49,450 bases of DNA from Bacteroidales bacterium (GTDB lineage: Bacteria; Bacteroidota; Bacteroidia; Bacteroidales; UBA932): assembly GCA_016281435.1 (NCBI GenBank), contig JAEEIQ010000073.1, forward strand, positions 1-49,450. Direction: 5' to 3'. A program made the translations under genes and the position numbers. Within the stretch, counting starts at the first letter, position 1. Every line of letters starts with the position of its first letter. Shown one piece after another: positions 33,357 to 42,117 of the stretch. The notes beneath the pieces are model-generated. The model did no database searches, was not told the origin of the DNA, and worked only from the letters and a program-made list of their open reading frames with translations.

Positions 33357-34459
33357 CACTCCGAGAGTTTCTTGATGTCGACACGGACGCCGTCCTTGAG
33401 CAGGCCGACGCCTTCCGTGATCAGGGTGTCACCGGGAGCAAGGCCGCTCTGGACCACGTATTCCTTGCCGTTGGAAATCTCGAAGACTCCGATGATATGG
33501 GACTTGGCCACTCCCCCTTCATAGCGGAATACATAGACCTTGTCCTGGACTTCGAAGGTCGCGTGCTGCGGGATCACGATGCAGTCAGGCTGCTCATGCG
33601 GAAGGATCACGTTGCCGGAGCCTCCGGAGAGCAGCAGGCGCCCCTTGTTGGGGAATTTCGCGCGGACGGTAACGGATCCGGTGGTCGCGTCGATGATGCC
33701 GGAAATGGCTTCGATACGGCCCTTTTCCGAATATATCGTACCGTCGCTGAGCTCCAGCTCGAGCGAGGGCATGTTGCGGAGAGCGTTCTCCAGGGAGCCG
33801 AACTGCCGCGTCAGCGAAAGGACCTGGCTCTCGGTCATGGAGAAATAGACGTACATCTCGGAGTTGTCGGAAACTGTCGTCAGCGGAGTGCCGTCATTGG
33901 GACTGACAAGGGCGCCGACCCGGAACGGAAGTATGCCCACGACGCCGTCGGACGGGCTCTTCACCTCGGTGTAGGAGAGGTTGTTCCGGGCATTCACCTC
34001 GTTGGCATGCGCCTGGGCCAGGGATGCCTTCTCCCGGGCGAGTGTCGTACGCGCCATCTGGAGGTCGAACTCGGATATGATGTTCTGTTTGTACAACTTC
34101 TCCTTGCTGTCCAGGGTCAGCTGCGCCGCAGAAACCGCCGCCTTCGCCACGTCCACGTTGGCTATGGCCGTCTGCAGGGCAGCTTCATATTGCACCCGGT
34201 CAATGACGAAGAGGGTCTGGCCCTTGCCGACCAGGGAACCTTCGCGCACCTTCACGTCGGTAAGATACCCCGAGACCTTCGGCCGGATGTCAATATCCTG
34301 CTTCCCGCGTATGGTTGCCGAGTAGGTCGAACTCAGCTTGCGCGAGGTCGGATGCAGGACCATCATGTCGCATTTGCGGGCCTCCCTTCCCTTTTCGGCG
34401 GCCTGTTTGCAGGACGGGGCAAGGGCGGCAAGCAGAAGAAGCAGAAATACCTTTCTCAT
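33356..34459 (-). CDS. RND efflux periplasmic adaptor (membrane fusion protein), lipoprotein
   Basis: Links the inner membrane pump and the outer membrane channel. 367 residues from the ATG at 34459, chosen because it begins a lipoprotein signal (MRKVFLLLLLAALAPSC, then KQAAEKG). The lipoyl/biotinyl half-motifs (IDIRPKVSGYLTDVKVREGS and TEVKSPSDGVVGILPFRVG) flank a helical hairpin, and beta-barrel and membrane-proximal domains follow. Longer in-frame starts upstream overlap the divergent peptidase. First gene of the operon; it overlaps the pump gene by one base. No local TetR-type repressor is seen. Confidence 0.94.
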   Translation of the reverse strand: MRKVFLLLLLAALAPSCKQAAEKGREARKCDMMVLHPTSRKLSSTYSATIRGKQDIDIRPKVSGYLTDVKVREGSLVGKGQTLFVIDRVQYEAALQTAIANVDVAKAAVSAAQLTLDSKEKLYKQNIISEFDLQMARTTLAREKASLAQAHANEVNARNNLSYTEVKSPSDGVVGILPFRVGALVSPNDGTPLTTVSDNSEMYVYFSMTESQVLSLTRQFGSLENALRNMPSLELELSDGTIYSEKGRIEAISGIIDATTGSVTVRAKFPNKGRLLLSGGSGNVILPHEQPDCIVIPQHATFEVQDKVYVFRYEGGVAKSHIIGVFEISNGKEYVVQSGLAPGDTLITEGVGLLKDGVRVDIKKLSE

Positions 34460-34501
34460 AATAAAAGATGAAAAACGTGTGAAGATGCGAAAAAAATCTC
34501 G

Positions 34502-34509
34502 TAATTTTG
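34502..34509 (+). promoter_or_regulatory. Putative -7 box for the M16 peptidase
   Basis: TAATTTTG fits TAnnTTTG, 41 bases before the ATG at 34551, within the 91-base gap shared with the divergent efflux operon. No equally good box is seen for the efflux operon. Confidence 0.45.
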
Positions 34510-34550
34510 AACTCAATTGTGACCAAAACCGAATTTTTACTGCAAAAATC

Positions 34551-37454
34551 ATGCGAAAAGTCTTATTTTTCATCACCCTGACGGCCGTCATTTCAGGCCT
34601 GCTCTCTTCATGCAGCCGATATGAAACCGTCCCCGGAGATCCCCTCAAAGCCAAGATCTGCACCCTCGACAACGGCCTGAAGATCTATATGAGCGTGGAT
34701 AAGACCGAACCCCGCCTGCAGACCATGATCTGCGTCCGCTGCGGCGGGAAGAACGACCCGGACGACAACACCGGGCTCGCCCACTACTTCGAGCACATCA
34801 TGTTCAAGGGTTCCGAGAATCTCGGCACCAGCGATTACGCAGCCGAGAAGCCGCTGCTCGACGAGATCGAAAGGTTGTTCGATGTCTACAAGGCCACGTC
34901 CGATCCCGCAGAGAGGGCCGCCATCTACCACCGTATCGACTCAGTGAGCTACGAAGCCTCGAAGATATCGATCCCCAACGAGTACGACAAGGCCATGGCC
35001 GTGATCGGTGCCCAAGGCACCAACGCCTTCACCGGCAACGACATGACATGCTATCTGGAGAACATCCCTTCCAACAGGATAGACGCATGGGCGAAGGTCC
35101 AGGCCGACCGCTTCCGCGCACAGGTCATCCGCGGCTTCCATACCGAACTCGAGACCATCTACGAGGAATACAACATGTACCTCAACGAGGACGGGCAGAA
35201 TGCGATGCAGGCCGCCGACTCGGTCCTTTTCCGCAAGCATCCATACGGCAGGTGCGACGTGATCGGCACGAGCGAGCACCTGAAGAATCCTTCCATCTCC
35301 GCGATCAAGAAGACCCGCGCGACCTACTACGTTCCGAACAACATGGCCATCTGCGCCTCGGGCGACTTCGATCCGGACGAGTTCGTCAGGACAATCAAGA
35401 AATACTTCGGCGACTGGAAGCGGGGCAAGGACGTGCCTGAACTCAGCTATGAGCCCGAAGAAAAGCTCACCGCCCCGGTCGAGAAGACAGTCTACGGGAC
35501 CGAAGCGGAGTTCGTGACCGTCTCATGGCGCACTCCAGGCACCCGTCAGATCGAAGAGAACGCCGTAGGAAACATCGCCGGCAGCATACTCTACAACGGC
35601 ATGGCCGGTCTCATGGACATAAGCATCAACCAGCAGCAGAAGGCCCTCATGGCCGGTTCGTTCAACTATGGCCGCACCGACTACGGGGAGCTGGTCTGCC
35701 AGGGTTATGCGAAGCAGGGACAGAGCCTGGAGGAGGTCCGGGACCTCATCCTCGCCTCCGTCAAGGACCTTCGCGAAGGCAATTTCGACGAGAGCCTCGT
35801 CAGCTCTTCCATCGCCAATTACAAGCTGAAATTCATGAAAGCCCTCGAAAGGAACTCTTCCAGGGCGATGCTGTTCTCCAATTCGTTCATCGCAGGGAAC
35901 AAGTGGGCCGACGAGGTCCGCGGCTTCAAGTCCATATCCGGAATCACAAAGGACGACATAGTCGCATGGGCGAAGGAATATCTTCCCGAAGACGGCTATG
36001 TCACGGTGTTCAAGCGTCTCGGTCCCAACCCCAAGAACGAGAAGGTCGAGGCACCGAAGATCACCCCCATCTTCATGAACAGGGACAAGCAGAGCGAGTT
36101 CCTCAGCGCCCTTCAGGCGGAGAAAGTCAAGCCCATCGAACCGCTGTTCTATGACTATTCACGCGACCTTTCCACCTTCGAGGCCCGCAAGGGCATCAAG
36201 GTCGTGAGCCGCAAGAATGAAACCAACGACATAGCCACGCTGACCTTCCGCTTCGAGTGCGGCAAGACCGCCGATCCCGCCCTCGGCCTGGCCTTCGATT
36301 ACATCAGCTACCTCGGCACTCCCACCCGCAGCGCCGCCCAGATAGCTTCCGAGATGTACGCCCTCGCATGCAACTATACGTTCAGCGCCGGCGACGCGGT
36401 TTCGAGCTACGGGGTGACAGGCCTCGACGAGAACATCGGCAAGGCCCTCGCCATAGTTGAAGACCTGATCGAGAACGCCGTCCCGGACGAAGCCGTCCTC
36501 GCCCAGCTCAAGGCCGACACCTTCAAGGCCCGCTCCGACGCCAAGTTCAACCAGCAGGCCTGCGGCAGCGCCCTTCGCAAATACCAGATCTACGGACCCG
36601 AATACGTCAGGGCCACCACGATGAGCGACGCCCAGATCGCGGCAGTCACTTCCGAAGAACTGCTCGCCAAGGTCTCCGCCCTTCTCGGGAAGGAACATAA
36701 GGCCATCTACTACGGTCCCTCGAAGGAGGCGGCCATCAAGGACCTTGTCTGCAACGCCCACCACTGTGCGGACGAGCTGGAGCCCCTTGAGAGGATGCGT
36801 CCGGCAATGCGCCGCACGGACACGCCTTCCGTGACCATAGCGCCGTACGATACCCGCCAGTTCAGCTACATACAGCTTTCCAACCGCGGAGAAACGTTCA
36901 GCGCCGCCGACGAAGCAGGACTCCGCATCTTCAACGAGTATTTCGGCGGATGCATGAATTCCGTGGTATTCCAGGAGATGCGTGAGGCGCGAGCCCTGGC
37001 CTACGGGGCATACGCCTACCTGGCCCCTCCTTCATACAAGGAAGACAACTATTGCTTCTTCGCCGTGATCGATTCGCAGAACGACAAGCTTCAGCAGGCG
37101 GTCGAGACCTTCGATTCGATAATCGAGGACATGCCGAAGAGCGACGCGGCTTTCGCCGTGGCGAAGACTGCCCTCGAAGGGCAGTTGCGCACCCGCCGCT
37201 ACAACGGAGCATCGCTGATAAACAAGTACCTGTCAGATCAGGAACTCGGACTCGACGAGCCCATGGATAAAGCCATCTTCGACGCCCTGCAGGGCTTTAC
37301 GATGGAAGATCTGGCCAAGGTCCATGAAAAATGGGTCAAGGGCCGCACGTACAGCTACTCCATCCTCGGAGATCCGAAGGGTCTGGACCAGAAGTACCTC
37401 GGCACCCTCGGGCCTGTCAAGAACGTTTCCCTGGAAGAAGTGTTCGGGTATTAA
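34551..37454 (+). CDS. M16 family (pitrilysin-like) metallopeptidase, lipoprotein
   Basis: 967 residues from the ATG at 34551, with a lipoprotein signal whose Cys is residue 21 (VISGLLSSC). The inverted zinc motif HYFEH lies at 78-82, with the third ligand Glu in TELETIYEEYNMYLNED downstream. The length corresponds to two tandem M16 halves, the second being catalytically inactive-like, as usual in this family (FRFECGKTADPALGLAFDY resembles the second half's opening). The family degrades peptides in an enclosed chamber. It starts divergently from the efflux operon, and its TAA interlocks with the convergent tadA stop on TTAA. Confidence 0.92.
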   Translation: MRKVLFFITLTAVISGLLSSCSRYETVPGDPLKAKICTLDNGLKIYMSVDKTEPRLQTMICVRCGGKNDPDDNTGLAHYFEHIMFKGSENLGTSDYAAEKPLLDEIERLFDVYKATSDPAERAAIYHRIDSVSYEASKISIPNEYDKAMAVIGAQGTNAFTGNDMTCYLENIPSNRIDAWAKVQADRFRAQVIRGFHTELETIYEEYNMYLNEDGQNAMQAADSVLFRKHPYGRCDVIGTSEHLKNPSISAIKKTRATYYVPNNMAICASGDFDPDEFVRTIKKYFGDWKRGKDVPELSYEPEEKLTAPVEKTVYGTEAEFVTVSWRTPGTRQIEENAVGNIAGSILYNGMAGLMDISINQQQKALMAGSFNYGRTDYGELVCQGYAKQGQSLEEVRDLILASVKDLREGNFDESLVSSSIANYKLKFMKALERNSSRAMLFSNSFIAGNKWADEVRGFKSISGITKDDIVAWAKEYLPEDGYVTVFKRLGPNPKNEKVEAPKITPIFMNRDKQSEFLSALQAEKVKPIEPLFYDYSRDLSTFEARKGIKVVSRKNETNDIATLTFRFECGKTADPALGLAFDYISYLGTPTRSAAQIASEMYALACNYTFSAGDAVSSYGVTGLDENIGKALAIVEDLIENAVPDEAVLAQLKADTFKARSDAKFNQQACGSALRKYQIYGPEYVRATTMSDAQIAAVTSEELLAKVSALLGKEHKAIYYGPSKEAAIKDLVCNAHHCADELEPLERMRPAMRRTDTPSVTIAPYDTRQFSYIQLSNRGETFSAADEAGLRIFNEYFGGCMNSVVFQEMREARALAYGAYAYLAPPSYKEDNYCFFAVIDSQNDKLQQAVETFDSIIEDMPKSDAAFAVAKTALEGQLRTRRYNGASLINKYLSDQELGLDEPMDKAIFDALQGFTMEDLAKVHEKWVKGRTYSYSILGDPKGLDQKYLGTLGPVKNVSLEEVFGY

Positions 37455-37891
37455 TCCCGCGTATCCTTGAAGAACTGCTTCAGGATTTCCCCGCATTCCT
37501 GCGCGAGGACTCCTGAAGCGGTTTCCGTTTTAGGATGCAGGAGGGACGGGGTATACATGGTCATCCCCCTCTTGGGATCGTCGGCACCCCAGACTATGCG
37601 GGTGATCTGGGCCCAGTTCAGGGCCGCGGCGCACATGGGGCAGGGTTCGATCGTAACATAGAGCGTGCAGTCCTTGAGGTACTTGCCCCCGAGGGCCTCG
37701 GTCGCCGCCGTCAGGGCTATCATCTCGGCGTGGGCCGTGGGGTCGTGAAGCCTTTCGGTCATGTTGTGGCCCTTGCCCACGATACGCCCCCTGCTGACGA
37801 TGACGGCCCCGATGGGGATTTCCCCCTCGTCCAGGGCCGCGTGCGCTTCCTTCAGCGCCTCTCTCATGTATTTGTCGTCGAGATTGTCCAT
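37451..37891 (-). CDS. tadA: tRNA-specific adenosine deaminase (TadA) or close nucleoside deaminase
   Basis: Deaminates A34 to inosine in tRNA-Arg, allowing wobble decoding. 146 residues from the ATG at 37891; earlier in-frame Met codons read back through the tRNA gene and are rejected. The zinc motif is HAEM with His54 and Glu56, and PCPMC with Cys84 and Cys87. Sequence around these (HDPTAHAEMIALTAATEALG and YVTIEPCPMCAAALNWA) fits TadA better than guanine deaminase, but the families are close. Next to tRNA-Gln, divergently. Confidence 0.8.
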   Translation of the reverse strand: MDNLDDKYMREALKEAHAALDEGEIPIGAVIVSRGRIVGKGHNMTERLHDPTAHAEMIALTAATEALGGKYLKDCTLYVTIEPCPMCAAALNWAQITRIVWGADDPKRGMTMYTPSLLHPKTETASGVLAQECGEILKQFFKDTRD

Positions 37892-37898
37892 TTTTTTA

Positions 37899-37906
37899 TA
37901 TCTTTG
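37899..37906 (+). promoter_or_regulatory. tRNA-Gln -7 box
   Basis: TATCTTTG, ending ten bases before the mature tRNA 5' end, so the primary transcript would have a leader of about five bases. It overlaps the 5' region of tadA on the other strand. Confidence 0.5.
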
Positions 37907-37916
37907 CAAACGGAAT

Positions 37917-37987
37917 TGGGATATGGTGTAACGGCAGCACTCAAGTTTTTGGCACTTGCAGTTCAAGTTCGAATCTTGATATCCCAA
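37917..37987 (+). tRNA. tRNA-Gln (anticodon UUG)
   Basis: The cloverleaf folds from the sequence: acceptor TGGGATA (37917-37923) with TATCCCA (37980-37986) and discriminator A; D-arm region with GGTGTAACGGC; anticodon stem CAAGT/ACTTG around the loop TTTTGGC, anticodon TTG; T-arm with TTCGAAT. The 3' CCA is not encoded. A promoter box lies just upstream. A low-GC HNH gene lies nine bases beyond its 3' end. Confidence 0.95.
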
Positions 37988-37996
37988 CTACAGTAT

Positions 37997-38476
37997 TCAT
38001 TGTTTACGCTTCCTGTTCGAAAAAGTATCCGTCTGCGAGTGACAGTTCGGACATAGAAGCATCAGGTTTTCCTTTTTCTGGTTGCTAGAATCTCCGTCAA
38101 TATGATGTATCTGAAATACCAGATCCCTACCATTCCAATTACTGATACCACATAACTCACAATGCGGTTTACCACTCAAAATGCGACGTATATATTCACG
38201 TTTTATATTCTCTCTTTTAATATTGGGCCTTTCACAAAAAATTTCTTCGTCCGTTTAATTTATAAGACTATGTCCATAATGCTGCCCATTATGTGTTTTA
38301 GCATAATGGTAATTAAAATGGCTTGTATCAATTCCATACTGGCGGACTTTAGACTGAAGCGTTCTATAATTGCATCCCCCTTTGGGAATTCCCAACCGAG
38401 CAAGACAGTCAAACCAACAATTTGCCTCGGCCACAGCCTCTGCAACTCGATCTTTCGACCAATCATATTTTCTCAT
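37997..38476 (-). pseudogene. HNH endonuclease interrupted by one in-frame stop
   Basis: The two halves are in the same frame and separated only by a TAA at 38257-38255. The N-terminal part (MRKYDWSKDRVAEAVAEA, with GCNYRTLQSKVRQYGIDTSHF) and the C-terminal part (CELCGISNW, then FQIHHIDGDSSNQKKENL and LLCPNCHSQT) together make the standard Bacteroidota/phage HNH endonuclease layout, with the zinc Cys pairs and His-His-Asn of the ββα-metal site intact. So a single nonsense change (for example Leu TTA to TAA) is the simplest explanation. It is much more AT-rich than its neighbours and lies directly behind a tRNA gene, both signs of horizontal arrival. A sequencing error cannot be excluded. Confidence 0.8.
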
Positions 38477-38550
38477 AACTGATTTATCTTTAATTGGTTG
38501 ATAAAGATTACGAGGCACATCAGGGCAAATGAAACAAAGCATTAAGCCAA

Positions 38551-39678
38551 CTATCTTTCAGCCAGAGGCCGTTCCAGGCCGTCGGCCATAATGACTTTTA
38601 AGGCGACGAAGGCCGGTGCCATCATCTGCTCGAAGCTCTGCAGGCAGATCTTCCCGTTGGCATCGTAGCAGCTGTGGTTGTTCTCCAGCGTTATCCCGAG
38701 ACCTCCCGAGCACCAGTTGGTAAGGTTGGTGATATTGATGGTCGTTGTATGCTTGCCGCCCTGCTTGTTGTCGGGACGGAGTCCGGCTTCAAAGAAGGCG
38801 GTGTTGACCTTGCGGCAGAGTTCGTCCGCCCTCTTCTCATGGGCAGCGGTTTCCACCTGGCTCGGATAAATGAGGAACGGCGCATACTGGCAGCTGTGGC
38901 CGTTCAGCATGAAATCCACCCTCCAGCGCGCCATGATGCGCAGGACAGCCTTCGCCTCGTCGGTGCGGATATCCCCGGGGCAGGCGTCGTGCTGGATATT
39001 GTAGCCCTTCGAATTGGGATATCCCCCCGGGTATGAAACCTTGTCCAGGGGAAGCGGGAACCACATCTTGCTCCCCTTCCAGCCGATGAGCGACCCGTCC
39101 TTCAAGGTACCCTGCGACGCTGCGCGGAAAACCTCGTACGGCTGGTTACGGAAGTGGTCGGGGCTTATCAGGCGCCCATCCATGTTGACGCAGGGCATGA
39201 TGATGATGCGGTACTTCGAGGCAAGTTCGAGAAACTCCTTGTCTTCCCGTCCGAGAAGGTCTTTTCCCGTGTCCAGAAGGCTGATCATATTGACTGCAGC
39301 GGCCACGTTTTCAGGCTCGGACCCATGCACTCCGGCGACGAAAAGTATGGTCTGCCTGTCCTTCGGGGCGTCACCGATATACGCATCCTTCGTCGTGGAA
39401 GAATTGCCCGCCGACCAGTTGGTCTGGGGCACAGCCTCGTTGAATTCACCGAAGAAAACTGCGTATACAGGGTATCCCAGAGGGGTTTTCGCGACCACCT
39501 CGACTTTGCCGTTGCGAACTGCCTTGCAGGCCTTTATCACCTCGTCGGGCCGCACCTGCCAGAACTCCGGCCTGGGCTCAAGCCCTGGGATCTCGAACGG
39601 CTTGAATTTCGGTTTGCGGTACGCATCGGCACTGATGACGCTCAGCAGCATCAGGACAGATAGAAGGATTCTTTTCAT
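38551..39678 (-). CDS. M14 family zinc carboxypeptidase, secreted
   Basis: 375 residues with a signal peptide (MKRILLSVLMLLSVISADA). M14 ligands are His118 and Glu121 (VAGVHGSEPENV) and His261 (MLNGHSCQYAP); the catalytic Glu is Glu332 in GGLGITLENNH. The remainder has a typical alpha/beta fold. Members cleave C-terminal residues from peptides, or in some subgroups peptidoglycan cross-links; the exact substrate is unknown. No operon partner: the gap upstream contains no promoter that I can place. Confidence 0.88.
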   Translation of the reverse strand: MKRILLSVLMLLSVISADAYRKPKFKPFEIPGLEPRPEFWQVRPDEVIKACKAVRNGKVEVVAKTPLGYPVYAVFFGEFNEAVPQTNWSAGNSSTTKDAYIGDAPKDRQTILFVAGVHGSEPENVAAAVNMISLLDTGKDLLGREDKEFLELASKYRIIIMPCVNMDGRLISPDHFRNQPYEVFRAASQGTLKDGSLIGWKGSKMWFPLPLDKVSYPGGYPNSKGYNIQHDACPGDIRTDEAKAVLRIMARWRVDFMLNGHSCQYAPFLIYPSQVETAAHEKRADELCRKVNTAFFEAGLRPDNKQGGKHTTTINITNLTNWCSGGLGITLENNHSCYDANGKICLQSFEQMMAPAFVALKVIMADGLERPLAER

Positions 39679-39839
39679 CTTGCTATCGATTTTATCTTAT
39701 AAAGATAGGTATTTCCTGAGGAAAATGCAATTTCGCACCCATTCCACTGACAGAATCTATTCATTGAGGAGAGTCGGCAAACCGGAGACAGCCCGGTCCA
39801 GCTTCTTTATTTAGCCAAAACAAGCGCGAATGAAAGTAC

Positions 39840-39917
39840 GTGAGTGAAAACCCCCATTTTACTCACCGCGGCCATCTGGAACAGCCTTTCGTGAGTGGAT
39901 CCGGGTGTTTTACTCAC
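39840..39917. repeat. Paired 27-bp hairpin repeats, copy A
   Basis: Two 27-base inverted repeats, at 39840-39866 and 39891-39917, start points 51 bases apart. Each begins GTGAG and ends TTTTACTCAC with a short, variable loop. The linker CGCGGCCATCTGGAACAGCC is shared with copy B. They follow the 3' end of an Rpn-type gene remnant. Confidence 0.7.
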
Positions 39918-39936
39918 CGCGGTCGCTTGCCGCGAG

Positions 39937-40260
39937 TTAAAGGTTGGCAATGGCTTCTGATGAGAGGCCAGTGCATTCTGCAACCATATTGGAGTCGATC
40001 CCTTTCGCTAGCATCCTGCGTGCTGTTTCCACAGCGGCTTCGTGTGCGCCTTTGGCTTCGCCTTCGGCCAGGGCCGTCTGGCGAGTTAGCTCGAGCTCGT
40101 GCTCATGCCATTCACGGTAATCGTCTTCTGTACTCATCTCGCTTTCGTATTCTTTGAGTTCTTCCTTGTCCAGCACCCCGCAGCTGGCTGCGCGGAAAAG
40201 AGGGTCGAATTCCTTCCCCTCGAACTCCTCCGGCCGGCTGTCGGTCTTGCCGATGTCACC
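39937..40260 (-). pseudogene. 5'-truncated Rpn (PD-(D/E)XK) nuclease/putative transposase remnant
   Basis: About 107 codons of open frame with no start. The segment RPEEFEGKEFDPLFRAASC, then LDKEELKEYESEM, a charged helical linker and the terminal LAKGIDSNMVAECTGLSSE are the C-terminal half of Bacteroidota Rpn-family recombination-promoting nucleases. The catalytic PD-(D/E)XK domain, which should precede it, is absent: the frame runs directly into the copy B hairpins. This is a decayed insertion, or a recombination junction between two copies. Confidence 0.7.
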
Positions 40261-40271
40261 CCGGGGCCTTC

Positions 40272-40349
40272 GTGAGCAAAATCCCCCATTTTACTCACCG
40301 CGGCCATCTGGAAAAGCCCTTCGTGAGCAAAAGAGGCCATTTTACTCAC
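40272..40349. repeat. Paired 27-bp hairpin repeats, copy B
   Basis: Repeats at 40272-40298 and 40323-40349, again 51 bases apart, GTGAGCAAAA at the left and TTTTACTCAC at the right. The linker matches copy A closely (CGCGGCCATCTGGAAAAGCC). The copies lie 432 bases apart in the same orientation. Confidence 0.7.
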
Positions 40350-40367
40350 CGGAGCGCGTGCCGCTTG

Positions 40368-40413
40368 CTACAGAGCGGCAATCTCTTCCGGCGACAGGCC
40401 GTTGCGGTACTTC
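40368..40413 (-). pseudogene. Second Rpn gene tail (last ~14 codons)
   Basis: Reads YRNGLSPEEIAAL and a TAG, matching the terminal CTGLSSEAIANL of the larger remnant and the family's usual C-terminal helix. It abuts the ettA stop without a gap; everything upstream of these codons has been lost. Same strand as the larger remnant, followed as there by the hairpin pair. Confidence 0.55.
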
Positions 40414-42087
40414 CTACATCAGCTTCTTGTATTTGAACCTCTTCGGCTCGGTCTCGCCGAGGCGGGCCTTGCGGTTTTCCTCGTATTCGGAGTAGCTGCC
40501 TTCGAAGAAATAGACCTGCGAGTCGCCTTCGAAGGCGAGGATATGCGTTGCGATACGGTCGAGGAACCAGCGGTCGTGACTGACCACCACGGCGCAGCCG
40601 GCAAAGCCGTCAAGGCCTTCTTCAAGAGCACGTATCGTATTGACGTCTACGTCGTTGGTTGGCTCGTCCAGAAGCAGCACGTTGCCTTCGTCCTTAAGGG
40701 TCAGGGCCAGGTGCAGACGGTTCCTTTCGCCTCCGGAGAGCACTCCGCAGAGCTTCTCCTGGTCAGCTCCGGAGAAGTTGAAACGCGACACCCATGCGCG
40801 GGCGTTTATGTCCCTGCCTCCGAGGCGGACCCACTCGGAATTGCCGGCGATGGTCTCGAAGACCGTCTTGTCGGGGTCGATGCTCTTGTGCTGCTGGTCC
40901 ACGTAGGCGATCTTCGCGGTAGGCCCGATCTCGATGGTGCCGCTGTCCGGCTGCTCCATGCCCATTATGAGGCGGAACAGGGTGGTCTTGCCGGCCCCGT
41001 TCGGACCGATCACGCCTACGATTCCGGCAGGTGGCAGCACGAAACTGAGATGCTCGAACAGGAGCTTGTCCCCGTAAGCTTTGCTGACGTCGTGGAACTC
41101 GATGACCTTATTGCCAAGGTGCGGGCCGTTCGGGATGTAAATCTCCAGCCGCGCCTCTTTTTCCTTCACGTCCGCGCTGGCAAGCTTCTCGTACGCGCCG
41201 AGACGGGCCTTCTGCTTGGCCTGGCGGGCCTTCGGAGCCATCCGGACCCACTCCAGCTCGCGCTCAAGGGTCTTGCGGCGCTTGCTCTCGGCCTTTTCTT
41301 CCTGCGCAAGTCGTATGCTCTTCTGCTCAAGCCAGGAAGAATAGTTGCCCTTCCAGGGTATCCCCTCCCCGCGGTCGAGCTCAAGTATCCAGCCGGCTAC
41401 GTTGTCGAGGAAGTAGCGGTCGTGGGTCACTGCGATGACAGTGCCCTTGTACTGCCGCAGATGGGCCTCCAGCCACTGGATGGACTCGGTGTCGAGGTGG
41501 TTGGTGGGCTCGTCCAGAAGCAGCACGTCCGGCTGCTGAAGCAGAAGGCGGCATAGCGCGACACGGCGTCTTTCCCCTCCGGAGAGCGTCGCCACGGAAG
41601 CCTCGGACGGCGGGCACTGGAGTGCATCCATGGCCCTTTCGAGCTTGGAGTCCACCTCCCAGCCGTCGCAGTGCTCGATCTGTTCGGTAAGTTCGCCCTG
41701 GCGTTCGATGAGACGGTTCATCTGCTCATCGTCCATAGGCTCCATGAACTTCTCGCTGATCTCGTTGTACTCGTTCAGAAGGTCCATGACGGGCTGCACG
41801 CCTTCACGGACGACCTCTATCACGGTCTTCGAAGGATCCATCTGCGGCTCCTGCTCGAGGTAGCCGACACTGTAGCCCGGAGCCCAGACAACCTCGCCCT
41901 TGTAGCTCTTCTCCACCCCGGCGATAATCTTAAGCAGGGTCGACTTACCCGAGCCGTTCAGGCCGATTATGCCTATCTTGGCACCGTAGAAGAAGGACAG
42001 GTAGATGTCCTTGAGAATGACTTTGTTGTTATGGGGCAGGACCTTGCCGACCCCGTTCATCGAGAATATTATCTTTTCGTCTGCCAT
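40414..42087 (-). CDS. ettA: Energy-dependent translational throttle protein EttA (ABC-F)
   Basis: A ribosome-binding ABC-F ATPase that gates the first elongation step according to energy level. 557 residues from ATG 42087 (MADEKIIFSMNGVGK); an in-frame Met six codons upstream is less likely. Two ATPase domains, with Walker A GLNGSGKST and GPNGAGKTT, signature LSGGERRRVALCRLLL and LSGGERNRLHLALTL, and Walker B VLLLDEPTNHLD and VLLLDEPTNDVD. The P-site tRNA interaction motif lies in the linker, with many basic residues (KRRKTLERELEWVRM). No membrane segments. EttA is the closest family; other ABC-F members are less likely given the linker type. Confidence 0.9.
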   Translation of the reverse strand: MADEKIIFSMNGVGKVLPHNNKVILKDIYLSFFYGAKIGIIGLNGSGKSTLLKIIAGVEKSYKGEVVWAPGYSVGYLEQEPQMDPSKTVIEVVREGVQPVMDLLNEYNEISEKFMEPMDDEQMNRLIERQGELTEQIEHCDGWEVDSKLERAMDALQCPPSEASVATLSGGERRRVALCRLLLQQPDVLLLDEPTNHLDTESIQWLEAHLRQYKGTVIAVTHDRYFLDNVAGWILELDRGEGIPWKGNYSSWLEQKSIRLAQEEKAESKRRKTLERELEWVRMAPKARQAKQKARLGAYEKLASADVKEKEARLEIYIPNGPHLGNKVIEFHDVSKAYGDKLLFEHLSFVLPPAGIVGVIGPNGAGKTTLFRLIMGMEQPDSGTIEIGPTAKIAYVDQQHKSIDPDKTVFETIAGNSEWVRLGGRDINARAWVSRFNFSGADQEKLCGVLSGGERNRLHLALTLKDEGNVLLLDEPTNDVDVNTIRALEEGLDGFAGCAVVVSHDRWFLDRIATHILAFEGDSQVYFFEGSYSEYEENRKARLGETEPKRFKYKKLM

Positions 42088-42117
42088 AGGATTGCAATAT
42101 ACCACTTTTTCGCGAAT

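Noticed and set aside
31482..33524. 680-codon plus-strand open frame antisense to the RND pump and adaptor genes
   Set aside because: It mirrors GC-rich codon usage of the real genes, is rich in Asp/His/Gly with no domain, and both real genes have complete motifs on the other strand.
37917..38545. Genomic island integrated at tRNA-Gln
   Set aside because: Only one small HNH gene is present; I could find no repeat of the tRNA 3' end on the far side, so an att-flanked island is not supported.
39839..40349. CRISPR array made of the four 27-base hairpin repeats
   Set aside because: The repeats occur as two pairs, the linkers within pairs are the same rather than unique spacers, and no cas genes are present.
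40134..40349. 71-codon minus-strand open frame across the hairpin cassette B
   Set aside because: It runs out of frame through the Rpn remnant and its N-terminus is just translated hairpin repeats (the KMASFAHEG and KMGDFAHEG echo).
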